DNA from: Reinekea marina | GTDB lineage: Bacteria; Pseudomonadota; Gammaproteobacteria; Pseudomonadales; Natronospirillaceae | NCBI RefSeq assembly: GCF_030409715.1 | Contig: NZ_JAUFQI010000001.1 | Location: forward strand, 2,964,501 to 3,028,500 | Length of the DNA stretch: 64,000 nucleotides | Direction of reading: 5' to 3' | Shown here: positions 17,791-27,135 of the stretch, piece by piece | Layout: every line of letters starts with the position of its first letter | Numbering within the stretch: position 1 is the first letter of the stretch | Position numbers and translations under genes: made by a program | The notes under the pieces: model-generated | What the model saw: only the letters and a program-made list of their open reading frames with translations | Told to the model about the DNA's origin: nothing | Databases searched by the model: none

Positions 17791-18660
17791 TTGAGAAACT
17801 ACCGAGGTCGCTTTGCTCCAACGCCTTCAGGTCCGCTTCATTTCGGGTCATTATTTGCGGCTGTTGTTAGCTATTTAGAGGCTAAACACCATCACGGCCA
17901 ATGGTTAGTGCGAATTGACGATATCGACCCTCCCAGAGAACAACCCGGTGCCAGTAAAAGTATTTTAAAAACATTAGAAGCACATGGATTGTGCTGGGAT
18001 GAGCCTGTAGTTTATCAAAGCAAGCAAAGTGAACTTTATGAATCTCGGTTAGCCGAGCTTTACAGCCAAGACGCACTTTTTTGGTGTCAGTGTTCACGTA
18101 AATCCTTAGCGAACCATATTATTTATCCAGGTACCTGTCGAATTCACAAGCAGCCAGTGGAACAGAGTGCCATTCGAGTTCGCGTCGAATCAGAACAGGA
18201 TACGTTTCATGATTTATTTCAAGGATTGCAAACCTGTAACCCTAAATTAGACTTTGGAGATGTCATCCTAAAGCGCAAAGATGGCCTGTATGCTTATCAA
18301 CTGGCGGCAGCGGCAGACGATGTCGCTTCTGGAATAACACACGTGATACGTGGCATTGATTTGTTGCCCTCGACCTGGTGGCAGAGAACCTTGATGCAAC
18401 TCTGGCATGAGCCGCCCCCAAGCTATGGGCATTTTGCGGTGATTCATTCAGCGGACTCCGACCAAAAGCTCAGCAAACAAAATTTAGCCTCGGCTATTGT
18501 TAATCAGCGTGCCGAAGAAAATCTACAGGCTGTTTTTTCATTGTTAGGACTAAATATCGAGCCGGCAAACTGTGAACTAATGCTTAGGCAAGCTGTGTCG
18601 CTGTATCAAAGTCATAATTTAACTAAAAAACACATACTCAGGGTTACTAATTTGGTCTAG
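17791..18660 (+). CDS. gluQRS: Glutamyl-Q tRNA(Asp) synthetase
   Basis: A truncated GluRS paralog lacking the anticodon-binding domain, which attaches glutamate to queuosine in tRNA-Asp. The 289-residue protein has FAPTPSGPLHFGSLFAA with the HIGH-like motif, the zinc ligands CQCSRKSL...YPGTC, and DQKLSKQN as the KMSKS-like loop. The start is a TTG, preceded by TAAAGGTC; no ATG is available near the conserved N-terminus. The usual neighbour dksA is absent. Confidence 0.93.
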   Translation: MRNYRGRFAPTPSGPLHFGSLFAAVVSYLEAKHHHGQWLVRIDDIDPPREQPGASKSILKTLEAHGLCWDEPVVYQSKQSELYESRLAELYSQDALFWCQCSRKSLANHIIYPGTCRIHKQPVEQSAIRVRVESEQDTFHDLFQGLQTCNPKLDFGDVILKRKDGLYAYQLAAAADDVASGITHVIRGIDLLPSTWWQRTLMQLWHEPPPSYGHFAVIHSADSDQKLSKQNLASAIVNQRAEENLQAVFSLLGLNIEPANCELMLRQAVSLYQSHNLTKKHILRVTNLV

Positions 18661-18690
18661 ACTGAACATAAACAATGATAATTGGCCAAT

Positions 18691-20313
18691 ATGATAGGCA
18701 TTCGTCAGAGTCTTATTCGAACCTTTATGCTTTACATCACGTTAGCGGCTTTTTGCGCGTTGCTGGCATTGATGACGGCACAGTATTATTCGCTTAAACC
18801 CATTCTAGAACGAACACGTGACAACAGCATTGAAGCGTCGCTTGAAAATATGGCACCCCTTATCGCTCGTTCACTTTGGTTTTTTGATGAAGAGGCGATC
18901 ATCAGATCCGCCGAAGCCGTTTTAAGAGACCAGTTTATTATGGGAGTCAGTGTGAATGATCATAAAGAACTCTATGATTTAAGATTAGGAGACCTGTCAG
19001 AAAGTACAACCATTTACCCACAAATTGATGCACTAACTAAAATTGTCGAGAAACACCAAATTATTTATAAGGTGCCACTACTGGTAGAGCAATTTGGGAA
19101 AGAAACCATAAATGTGGGCACCTTGGTGGTTTTCTGTAAAAACGACCTTCTCAATGAAAGGATTTTTGACATTGCCAAAGTTAGCTTGCTAATCAGCGTA
19201 ATTGTCATTGCTGCATTACAAATTACCGTAGGGTTGATCACTCGAAATGTCATTGCCAAACCGCTAGAGTCCATTACAACCCATGTATCTAAAAACATGC
19301 AATCTATCGATTCTGACAATATGGAAGAGCAACAAAGCTTAGAAGGCCGCAGAGATGAAATTGGCCGCCTCTACCACGAATTCAATGCTCAACACCAAGC
19401 ATTACTCGAAAGGGATAGAAACTTAGTCCACTATCAGTCAAAACTCGAGCAAGTTGTTGAGCAGCGAACAAATGAGTTGAGTACCACCAATAAAGAATTG
19501 TCTCAATCACTCGAACGTTTACAAATTGCACAAAAAGAGCTCATTCAACAAGAAAAACTGGCGTCTTTAGGCGCTTTGGTCAGCGGCATTGCACACGAGG
19601 TAAACACCCCTTTAGGCGTGGCTATTACAGCAACCAGCCATTTAGCTGAAGAGATTAAACTGATCAACCAATGTTTCACACAAGACAATCTTACCAAATC
19701 AAATTTGGTAGAATTCTTAACCACTTGTTCCGAGACAGAAGCGCTTCTAACAAACAATTTAAATCGAGCCGGAAACCTCATTCAGTCCTTCAAAAAAGTG
19801 GCTGTTGATCAAGCCAGCGATGAAAAGCGCTTGTTCAGCCTGTATCAATACACCGAAGAAATCATTACTTCTTTAAGCCCAACCTTACGAAAATCGAAAG
19901 TACGCATTGAGAACAACCTACAAAAAGACATTACGCTGTACTCCTATGCTGGGGCCTTTTCTCAAGTGCTGACAAATTTAATCTCTAACTCATTGATTCA
20001 TGGTTTTAGCAACGGGAAATTAGAGGGTAGCATCACGCTGACATCGGTTGATCACGAAGACTACTGCACCATCACCTATGAAGATAACGGTAAGGGTATG
20101 AGTGATGAAACACTCCGATACATATACGACCCGTTTTTTACCACCACACGAGCAGAAGGTGGCAGCGGGCTTGGCATGAATATCGTCTATAATTTAATAA
20201 CCTCTAAGCTAGATGGTATGGTAGAAACTAAAAGCAGTGTGGGTGAAGGCATAAGAGTGACCATGACGTTAAAAAAACAAAAATATAAACCCGAGGGTAG
20301 TGAGCATGAGTGA
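18691..20313 (+). CDS. HAMP sensor histidine kinase
   Basis: About 540 residues. A transmembrane helix (residues 10-32), a periplasmic domain of about 125 residues, a second helix (160-182), HAMP, and a coiled coil (EQVVEQRTNELSTTNKELSQ) precede the kinase core. The phosphoacceptor is in LGALVSGIAHEVNTPLGV (His near 301); the N box SNSLIHGF, G1 DNGKGMS and G2 GGSGLGMNIVYNL are intact. No receiver domain. The ATG at 18691 is taken; a TTG at 18682 is possible. The stop overlaps the next gene by 8 nt, which marks the HD-GYP protein as its partner. Confidence 0.9.
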   Translation: MIGIRQSLIRTFMLYITLAAFCALLALMTAQYYSLKPILERTRDNSIEASLENMAPLIARSLWFFDEEAIIRSAEAVLRDQFIMGVSVNDHKELYDLRLGDLSESTTIYPQIDALTKIVEKHQIIYKVPLLVEQFGKETINVGTLVVFCKNDLLNERIFDIAKVSLLISVIVIAALQITVGLITRNVIAKPLESITTHVSKNMQSIDSDNMEEQQSLEGRRDEIGRLYHEFNAQHQALLERDRNLVHYQSKLEQVVEQRTNELSTTNKELSQSLERLQIAQKELIQQEKLASLGALVSGIAHEVNTPLGVAITATSHLAEEIKLINQCFTQDNLTKSNLVEFLTTCSETEALLTNNLNRAGNLIQSFKKVAVDQASDEKRLFSLYQYTEEIITSLSPTLRKSKVRIENNLQKDITLYSYAGAFSQVLTNLISNSLIHGFSNGKLEGSITLTSVDHEDYCTITYEDNGKGMSDETLRYIYDPFFTTTRAEGGSGLGMNIVYNLITSKLDGMVETKSSVGEGIRVTMTLKKQKYKPEGSEHE

Positions 20314-21865
20314 TAAGTTAGTATTTGCCGATGAAGCCCAAGACACCGAAGCGCCACCTAAAATCCGCAAACCTTGGAAAGTGCTCATCGTCGATGATGA
20401 TGAAGAAGTGCACAGCATTACTAAACTGGCACTGCGAAACTTTACCTTCGATGATCGCCCTTTGCAGTTTATCCATGCTTATTCCGGTGAAGAAGGCATT
20501 GAGCAACTGAGCGTACATAAAGATGTGGCCGTATGCTTACTCGATGTTGTGATGGAGACTGAACACGCGGGGCTCGAAACCGCGAGCCGTATACGGAATG
20601 AGTTGAAAAATGCCTTTATTCGGATCGTGTTGAGAACGGGTCAGCCAGGGCAAGCTCCTGAAGAAACCATCATAGCGCAATATGACATCAACGATTACAA
20701 AGAAAAAACCGAGCTCACACGCGGCAAGCTTCATACATTGATGTATTCGTGTTTACGCAGCTACCGTGACATTATCTCACTCGAACGCTCTCGTCGGGGG
20801 TTAGAACGAATACTCGAGTGCTCTACTGAGTTGCAGCAAAAAACGTATTTAAAAGACTTCGCGCGCGGCATTTTAGAGCAAATTGCAGCCGTTATATCCC
20901 AAGAAGAAGACGCTATTTACGCTAAATCTCACGGGGTTGCAGCTTTTGACAATACAGGTGATTTAAAAGTGATCGCGGGTACGGGCGAATTTACAGAATG
21001 CGAAGATAAAGACGCCGTTACCATTATTCCAGAAGAGTTTTCAGATTTACTGCATAGCGATGAAATAGGCTTTAAATCGCAACTGACTAAGTCGGGATTT
21101 GTGTGCATTAACCGAACCAATGCACAACATATGGGCGTTTTGTATTTGAGAGATTTAAAGACTCGCAATGAACTCGAAACCAATTTATTACAGATGTTTT
21201 GCCGCAATGCTTTAACGGCTTTTGAAAACATATCGTTGCGAACCTTACTTGAAGACAGCCAACGAGAGATTGTATATATTTTAGGCGATGCGGTTGAACA
21301 TCGCTCAAAAGAAACGGGTTTGCACTTAAAAAGAGTCGCTGAAATTGCTTACCTTTTGGCTAGAAAAGTCGGTCTGCCTAAAGAACAAGCGCAGTTTATT
21401 CGAGAAGCCGCACCGCTGCACGACTTAGGTAAGATTTCTGTTCCCGATCATATTTTAAACAAAACCGATAAGCTCGACGAACAAGAATGGGATGTAATGC
21501 GTTCACATGCCCAAGTGGGCTACGAAATGCTTAAGAACTCAGATAAACCCCTCCTCAAATTAGGAGCCGAAATAGCGCGAGACCACCATGAACGCTGGGA
21601 TGGTACAGGATACCCGGCTGGCAGCGCAGGCGAAGACATCAGTATTTCTGGCCGCATAACAGCCATTGCTGATGTTTTTGATGCCCTTTGCTCTCGTCGA
21701 GTTTATAAAGAAGCTTGGGATATGCAACGCGTAGAAGAGTATTTTCAACTGCAGCGAGGGCTGCATTTTGACCCCAATTTAGTGGATATTCTATTTGATA
21801 ATCTTGATGAATTTACCGCAATTCAAAGCCGCTACAAAGACATATACAACTCATCGGAAGATTAA
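20306..21865 (+). CDS. Response regulator with DUF3369 and HD-GYP domain
   Basis: 519 residues. The N-terminal receiver has the acidic pair in VLIVDDDEEV and the phosphoacceptor aspartate in VCLLDVVME near residue 79. The middle 150 residues match the DUF3369 linker domain (YDINDYKEKTELTRGKLHTL...). The C-terminal domain is HD-GYP: EHRSKETGLHLKRVAEIA, APLHDLGKISVPDHIL and HHERWDGTGYPAG, all metal and substrate residues present, so a c-di-GMP phosphodiesterase is expected. The start at 20306 has GAGGG eight bases upstream. It is translationally coupled to the kinase. Confidence 0.92.
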   Translation: MSDKLVFADEAQDTEAPPKIRKPWKVLIVDDDEEVHSITKLALRNFTFDDRPLQFIHAYSGEEGIEQLSVHKDVAVCLLDVVMETEHAGLETASRIRNELKNAFIRIVLRTGQPGQAPEETIIAQYDINDYKEKTELTRGKLHTLMYSCLRSYRDIISLERSRRGLERILECSTELQQKTYLKDFARGILEQIAAVISQEEDAIYAKSHGVAAFDNTGDLKVIAGTGEFTECEDKDAVTIIPEEFSDLLHSDEIGFKSQLTKSGFVCINRTNAQHMGVLYLRDLKTRNELETNLLQMFCRNALTAFENISLRTLLEDSQREIVYILGDAVEHRSKETGLHLKRVAEIAYLLARKVGLPKEQAQFIREAAPLHDLGKISVPDHILNKTDKLDEQEWDVMRSHAQVGYEMLKNSDKPLLKLGAEIARDHHERWDGTGYPAGSAGEDISISGRITAIADVFDALCSRRVYKEAWDMQRVEEYFQLQRGLHFDPNLVDILFDNLDEFTAIQSRYKDIYNSSED

Positions 21866-21941
21866 CGGATTTATGAATCTATAAATCTTCCTTTAAAAGT
21901 CTTACACTGGCCGCTGAAATTATTAAATTCGGCGTGCCAGA

Positions 21942-22100
21942 ATGCTGCTCAAGCTCCTAATATTACCGATTTATTTATTGTTACCCTTTACCCTCTACTT
22001 ATTCGACAACCTCAGTTTTTGGCTGTTGCCTTTTGCGATTTGGCTTGCGCTTATTCTAATTAATGCTGCCATTGAAAATTATAGGAATGACCCACAATGA
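21942..22100 (+). CDS. 52-residue membrane protein coupled to cbrA
   Basis: A short frame not longer than 52 codons: MLLKLLILPIYLLLPFTLYL then a second hydrophobic stretch and a polar tail ending NYRNDPQ. Two transmembrane segments are likely. Its TGA overlaps the cbrA ATG in ATGA, and no separate ribosome site is obvious for cbrA, which suggests translational coupling. In Pseudomonas a short ORF of this kind also precedes cbrA; whether the two are homologous could not be checked. This is either a small membrane partner of CbrA or a regulatory upstream ORF. Confidence 0.65.
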   Translation: MLLKLLILPIYLLLPFTLYLFDNLSFWLLPFAIWLALILINAAIENYRNDPQ

Positions 22101-25048
22101 ATTTTGCATGGGGCACCCTCGTTTTAGTCGCACTTGCCTATCTAGGGGTGTTATTGCTCACGGCTTACCTAGCTGAGCGAGGAAAAATACCCAATAAATT
22201 GCTTAAGCACCCAATTGTTTATGTGCTGGCATTCGGTGTGAGTTGCAGTTCTTGGGCATACTACGGCAGTGTGGGAATGGCCGTTGAGTTAAAGCACGGC
22301 TACTTGGTGTTTTATATTGGTTTGTCCGTACTGTTACTGTTTTCGGCGATGATTATTCGGCCCTTATTTAAGCTCTCCAACGAATACCAGTTATCCTCCC
22401 TGCCCGATCTATTTGCGTTTCGTTATCGCTCTCGCTGGGTAGGCTTGATCACTTCTCTCGGTGTGCTCATGGCACTTCTTCCGTTACTCGTGTTGCAACT
22501 ACAAGCCATAACCGACGTCATTGTAATACTGGACCCAGATGCCAATACCTTATTTATCGCCGGGCTCATTAGCCTTATTTTGCTTTACATCACCGTGTTA
22601 TTTGGTACAAGGCAAGTCAAACCCAGCGAAAAACATCCCGGTTTAATTTTCGCTTTGGCAATTGAAGCTTTGTTTAAGTTGATTGTTTTTGTATTGATTG
22701 GTGCCATTGCGTTGATGCAACTGGGCGATACACCGGCCGAAATTCAACAATGGATTCAATTTGCCCCCGCAAATTTAAGCAGTTTCAACACACGAATTGA
22801 CCCTGTTCAGTGGTTTTCGTTACTTTTAATTTTCACCACCGCACCGCTGGTTTTGCCACATCTATTTCAGATTCTGTTTAAAGAAAGTTCACAGCCCCAG
22901 CATTTGCGCATTATAACTTGGGCCGCACCGCTTTATTTATTATTAATGGCGTTGCCAGTATTGCCTATATTATGGGCTGGCTCACGTTTAGGTGTCGAAG
23001 TGAGCCCTGAATATTTCACCATTGGGTTAGGACTGGCTCTTGAAAGCCCTGCCCTCGTTTGGCTTACCTATTTAGGCGGGCTATCGGCTGCGGCCGGCAT
23101 CACCATTATTGCGTCTTTATCTTTATCGAGCATGTTGCTGAACCACGTGATAATGCCGTTTTCTACGCCCAATACCGATGTCGATATATACAAGTGGCTT
23201 ATTTGGATGCGAAGAATATTAATCGCATGCGTTTTCGGTGCAACCTTTGCGTTCTACATCTTTTTGAATCAGATTCAAAACCAAACCACCTTGTTAATGA
23301 CCTCGTTTACGGGGCTTTCTCAAATGCTTCCAGGTTTAATTGGCTTACTCTTTTGGAGCCATGCTAATCGCAAAGGCTTTATCGCTGGCACATTGGTGGG
23401 CTTAATTACTTGGGGCACCTTGCAGTTTTGGCCAATTTTAACCGACAGTATTCAACTCACCACTCGCTTACCCATTCACTTTGCTTTCGATCGGGACGCT
23501 TGGACACACATTATTTTACTTTCAGTTAGCGCGAATGCCCTCACCTTTTTTGTGGTATCACTGCTGACCAAAACATCGGCGGTTGAAAAAAATTCCGCTG
23601 AAATCTGCGTGATCACTCGTATAGATCGCCGTCAAAGATTGCCGTTGCAGGCCAAAAATGCACGTGAGTTTACCGCAGCATTGAGTAAGCCTTTGGGGCA
23701 AGTTATGGCCGAACAAGAGGTTAATCGAGCGCTTAAGAAGTTAAAGCTCAACCTCAGTGAATACCGCCCATACGCGCTACGTCGCTTGCGTGATACCATC
23801 GAAGCAAACTTATCTGGCATGATGGGGCCTTCGGTCAGCACAGCATTAGTCAGCCGCTACCTACCCTACGAAGACGATCATCGCGGTGAAAGCGACGATA
23901 TACATTTCTTGGAACAAAACCTAGATAACTACCACTACCAGTTGTCGGGAATGTCTGCAGAGCTGGATCGCTTGCGCCGACACCATCGTGAAACGCTTTA
24001 CCGGCTCCCGATTGGTGTTTGTTCACTGACTCAAGATGGCGAAATTCTGCTCTGGAACGAGCTCATGGCCAGCCTAACGGGCATCAACGAAAAAGACGCA
24101 ATTGGCGCGAAAATAGAATCGTTACCTGGTGAGTGGTACGACTTACTTGACCGTTTCTTAAAAGGTAATGAAACCAAGGTTGTCATCGAGCAAGAAGGGG
24201 TAGACCCACATCAAGGTACTCGTTGGTTTAGTTTACATCGAACTCGATTCGACCACCGCAGCGATGACCTAAATGAAGGTACCGTCATTTTATTAGAGGA
24301 CGAAACTGAACATAAAATGCTCGAGGCTGAGTTGCTGCATTCGGAGCGGCTAGCGAGTATTGGCCGTTTAGCCGCTGGCGTGGCACATGAAATTGGCAAC
24401 CCGATTACAGGCATTGACTGTTTAGCGCAAGATCTAAAATACGTTGATGACCCGGCTGAAAAGGTGGTCATTGCTGAGCAAATTCGACAGCAGGCCGATC
24501 GTGTCACAAAAATTGTACGCTCGTTGGTCAATTTTGCTCACGCTGGGCAAGATTCGAGTATGAATAGCCACAAACCCCACTCTATCCATCAAATTGTCCA
24601 AGACGCTATCGATTTGTTGTCTCTCAATAGAGACTCAAGCCAAGTGATATTTATCAACGATGTTGAAAAGCACTTAGAAGTTATGAGTGAACCGCAACGG
24701 CTAGCCCAAGTGTTTATCAACCTGTTGGGGAATGCTCGTGACGCTTCTAATGATAACGATCCTGTCAGCGTTGAATCCGAAGTCGATGGCGAATCGGTGA
24801 TTATAACGGTAACGGATCAGGGCAGCGGAATCGAAAAGGCCGTTCTAGACCATATTTTTGATCCTTTTTTCACCACCAAAGAAGTGGGTAAAGGAACCGG
24901 TCTAGGGCTATTTTTAGCGTACACGATTGTAGAAGAGCATTATGGACAAATAAGTGTACAGTCGCCGGTTTTAGTCGATAAGGGTATTGGCACTCGCTTT
25001 ACGATTCGGTTACCCTTACATAATTCTGTTACCTCTGGTAACAACTAA
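22097..25048 (+). CDS. cbrA: Sensor histidine kinase CbrA with SSS transporter domain
   Basis: 983 residues, the same size I recall for Pseudomonas CbrA. Residues 1 to about 500 form a sodium/solute-symporter-like domain with about 13 hydrophobic segments, starting with the Cys-Trp rich [19 protein letters not shown] linker with helical STAC-like features is followed by a PAS domain ([20 protein letters not shown]), the phosphoacceptor His near 763 in [18 protein letters not shown] box [12 protein letters not shown]1 TDQGSGIE and G2 [14 protein letters not shown]. With CbrB it controls carbon/nitrogen balance and histidine or arginine use in Pseudomonas. The start overlaps the small upstream ORF. 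Confidence 0.93.
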   Translation: MNFAWGTLVLVALAYLGVLLLTAYLAERGKIPNKLLKHPIVYVLAFGVSCSSWAYYGSVGMAVELKHGYLVFYIGLSVLLLFSAMIIRPLFKLSNEYQLSSLPDLFAFRYRSRWVGLITSLGVLMALLPLLVLQLQAITDVIVILDPDANTLFIAGLISLILLYITVLFGTRQVKPSEKHPGLIFALAIEALFKLIVFVLIGAIALMQLGDTPAEIQQWIQFAPANLSSFNTRIDPVQWFSLLLIFTTAPLVLPHLFQILFKESSQPQHLRIITWAAPLYLLLMALPVLPILWAGSRLGVEVSPEYFTIGLGLALESPALVWLTYLGGLSAAAGITIIASLSLSSMLLNHVIMPFSTPNTDVDIYKWLIWMRRILIACVFGATFAFYIFLNQIQNQTTLLMTSFTGLSQMLPGLIGLLFWSHANRKGFIAGTLVGLITWGTLQFWPILTDSIQLTTRLPIHFAFDRDAWTHIILLSVSANALTFFVVSLLTKTSAVEKNSAEICVITRIDRRQRLPLQAKNAREFTAALSKPLGQVMAEQEVNRALKKLKLNLSEYRPYALRRLRDTIEANLSGMMGPSVSTALVSRYLPYEDDHRGESDDIHFLEQNLDNYHYQLSGMSAELDRLRRHHRETLYRLPIGVCSLTQDGEILLWNELMASLTGINEKDAIGAKIESLPGEWYDLLDRFLKGNETKVVIEQEGVDPHQGTRWFSLHRTRFDHRSDDLNEGTVILLEDETEHKMLEAELLHSERLASIGRLAAGVAHEIGNPITGIDCLAQDLKYVDDPAEKVVIAEQIRQQADRVTKIVRSLVNFAHAGQDSSMNSHKPHSIHQIVQDAIDLLSLNRDSSQVIFINDVEKHLEVMSEPQRLAQVFINLLGNARDASNDNDPVSVESEVDGESVIITVTDQGSGIEKAVLDHIFDPFFTTKEVGKGTGLGLFLAYTIVEEHYGQISVQSPVLVDKGIGTRFTIRLPLHNSVTSGNN

Positions 25049-25092
25049 CACTGTTTTCATTGGTCTGAGATGACCCTGCTTGGAGTAAAAGC

Positions 25093-26547
25093 ATGCATTC
25101 TATTCTCATCGTAGAGGACGAGAGCATCATCCGCACGGCCCTAAAGCGTTTATTAGAGCGCAATAGTTACCGTGTCACCGAAGCTGAATCGGTCACTGAG
25201 GCCAGCCAGCACGATTTGAACCAGTTCGATTTAATCATCTCCGATTTACGCTTGCCTGGCGCACCCGGCACAGAATTAATTACCATGGCGAAACAAACGC
25301 CTGTGTTAATCATGACCAGCTACGCCAGCATGCGCTCCGCCGTAGACGCCATGAAGCTTGGCGCTGTAGATTACATTGCCAAACCCTTTGATCACGAAGA
25401 CATGATACGCACGGTGCGGCGAGTAATAGAAGACACCTCAAAAAGCACCGGTTTTCAGGGTTTAGACCTTACCGAAGGCGAAGACCCTGCCGAAATTAAA
25501 GTCCCTCAGAAAGATGGCATCATTAATGTCATGGGTGATTTAGTGGGCAGTTGCGAGCCCATGCAAAAGTTTTATCGCCGCATTTTAAGAGTAGCTCCTG
25601 CAGATATTACCGTTCTAATACAGGGTGAATCGGGGACTGGTAAAGAACTGGCTGCTCGTGCGGTTCATCAACACAGTCCTCGAAAAGATGCTCCGTTGAT
25701 AAACGTCAATTGTGCTGCCATTCCTGAAAGCTTGATCGAATCTGAATTATTTGGACACGAGAAAGGCTCCTTTACGGGCGCAACATCGGCTCGTCAGGGT
25801 TTAGTAGAAGCCGCGGAAGGTGGAACCCTTTTTCTTGATGAAATTGGTGAGCTTCCGATGGAAGCCCAAGCGCGATTGCTGAGAGTAATTCAAGAAAGTG
25901 AAGTTCGGCGAGTGGGTTCAGTGCATTCGCGTAAGGTAAATGTTCGGCTAGTGGCCGCTACCCACCGAAATTTAAAACAATTAGTGAAAGAAAACCGGTT
26001 CCGTGAAGATTTATATTATCGTCTTCAAGTGATTGAACTCGCATTACCACCTTTGCGAGAACGCGGCAAAGACGTCCTCGAAATCGCCAACTACCTCATT
26101 GACAAGCATGCCCGCCGACTACACATAGACAGTCCAATTAAACTGAGCAAAGCCGCAAAAGATAAAATGGTGGCTTATGACTGGCCTGGCAATGTTCGTG
26201 AACTGGAGAACTCCATTCAACGCTCGCTTATATTAGCCGATGACGGTGTTATCGACGTTGAAAACCTAGGCATCAATACCGATGATTGGAACATACCCGA
26301 TACTCTCGCGACCCCGGATGCGCCAATCACCCCCGAGCCGAAAGCGGCAGAACCGCCAACAGACGCCGAAAAAACAGATGAAGAAGATTTATCTCTTGAA
26401 GACTACTTTCAACACTACGTTGTTGAACATCAAGATGAAATGTCTGAAACCGACCTCGCCCAAAAGCTTGGTATTAGCCGCAAGTGCTTATGGGAAAGAA
26501 GACAACGGTTAGGCATTCCAAGGCCCAAAAAGACAGCTAAAGGGTAA
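25093..26547 (+). CDS. cbrB: NtrC-family sigma54 response regulator CbrB
   Basis: 484 residues. Receiver with phosphoacceptor D51 (LIISDLRLPG) and K at FDH-side conserved AKPFD; AAA+ domain with Walker A GESGTGKE near 178, the sigma54 contact loop GSFTGA near 226 (an S in place of the usual A), Walker B GGTLFLDEIGEL, and the R-finger area FREDLYYRL; C-terminal helix-turn-helix ETDLAQKLGISRKCLWERRQR. It follows cbrA by 44 bp. The downstream intergenic region carries inverted TGTTAC/GTAACA sites and a sigma54 promoter, its probable target. Confidence 0.93.
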   Translation: MHSILIVEDESIIRTALKRLLERNSYRVTEAESVTEASQHDLNQFDLIISDLRLPGAPGTELITMAKQTPVLIMTSYASMRSAVDAMKLGAVDYIAKPFDHEDMIRTVRRVIEDTSKSTGFQGLDLTEGEDPAEIKVPQKDGIINVMGDLVGSCEPMQKFYRRILRVAPADITVLIQGESGTGKELAARAVHQHSPRKDAPLINVNCAAIPESLIESELFGHEKGSFTGATSARQGLVEAAEGGTLFLDEIGELPMEAQARLLRVIQESEVRRVGSVHSRKVNVRLVAATHRNLKQLVKENRFREDLYYRLQVIELALPPLRERGKDVLEIANYLIDKHARRLHIDSPIKLSKAAKDKMVAYDWPGNVRELENSIQRSLILADDGVIDVENLGINTDDWNIPDTLATPDAPITPEPKAAEPPTDAEKTDEEDLSLEDYFQHYVVEHQDEMSETDLAQKLGISRKCLWERRQRLGIPRPKKTAKG

Positions 26548-26697
26548 TTTAGAACGGTGTCTATATGGGCACCCGCTTGCTCCGGGCTTCGGGCTGTATC
26601 AAAATATTTGCTAATTCAACTTTCGCTTTTCCGCACTGGCTAGATTCTTGTTTTTATTCGTTTTTTTACCATTCAACTTCCCTTGTAAATTCAGTAG

Positions 26698-26744
26698 GTA
26701 ACAAACCTGTTACGTTCGTTACTTTTTTGCAACCTGAGGTAACA
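26698..26744 (+). promoter_or_regulatory. Candidate CbrB enhancer sites
   Basis: GTAACA (26698-26703), TGTTAC (26708-26713) and a second GTAACA (26739-26744) lie 100-150 bp upstream of the sigma54 promoter start, the usual distance for an enhancer-binding protein. The hexamer pair TGTTAC/GTAACA is the type I associate with CbrB sites in Pseudomonas; this recollection needs checking. Confidence 0.6.
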
Positions 26745-26817
26745 TTTCTATTGACATACTCTGTACATATTTTGACCTTACTGTCGTAACCTCTTGTTTT
26801 ATAAGGAGAATTAAAAG

Positions 26818-26834
26818 TTGGCACAGGCTTCGCT
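26818..26834 (+). promoter_or_regulatory. Sigma54 (RpoN) promoter of the CrcZ-like RNA
   Basis: TTGGCACAGGCTTCGCT contains TGGCAC with GG at 26820-26821, exactly ten bases, and GC at 26832-26833, the sigma54 -24/-12 spacing. Transcription would begin near 26845. It lies in the cbrB-pcnB gap where Pseudomonas has the crcZ promoter. Confidence 0.75.
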
Positions 26835-26844
26835 ATAACCATGG

Positions 26845-27030
26845 GGCAAGCAGGTAAGCCAGAAAACAAAAATAAAAAAGGCAACCTTGATGGCAGCCCC
26901 ACCTAAAAATAAAAATAAGGGGCCGCTAATAAGAATTAGGTAAACATAATAAAAATTATAAATAACAAGAATAATAAGCCAGACACCACCTGCGAAAGTG
27001 CTGTTACGGCCGGCGAGAACGCCGGCTGGC
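26845..27030 (+). ncRNA. crcZ: CrcZ-like small RNA candidate
   Basis: No credible gene lies between cbrB and pcnB (588 bp). From the sigma54 start on, the RNA is built of A-rich tracts: 26861-26880 (AGAAAACAAAAATAAAAAAG), 26905-26918 (AAAAATAAAAATAA) and 26943-26978. They resemble the AANAANAA catabolite-activity motifs by which Pseudomonas CrcZ binds Hfq/Crc. The second tract sits in the loop of a near-perfect hairpin, GCAGCCCC against GGGGCCGC. A GC-rich hairpin with AGAA loop (27008-27027) may mark the 3' end, but no strong U tract follows. Synteny (cbrB-X-pcnB) and promoter class support the call; sequence similarity to CrcZ was not tested. Confidence 0.65.
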
Positions 27031-27135
27031 TCATCTCTTGGGTCCTTATCCCCTCTGCGCTAGATTACCTCTTAAAAATTCTATACACTGCGCGCTCCGC
27101 GGAATACCCGAATCAATATAGAATATTTATCATAA

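Noticed and set aside
26842..26907. 21-codon ORF (MGQAGKPENKNKKG...) in the CrcZ-like region
   Set aside because: No ribosome site before the ATG and the A-rich content explains the Lys/Asn run. The RNA interpretation is better supported.
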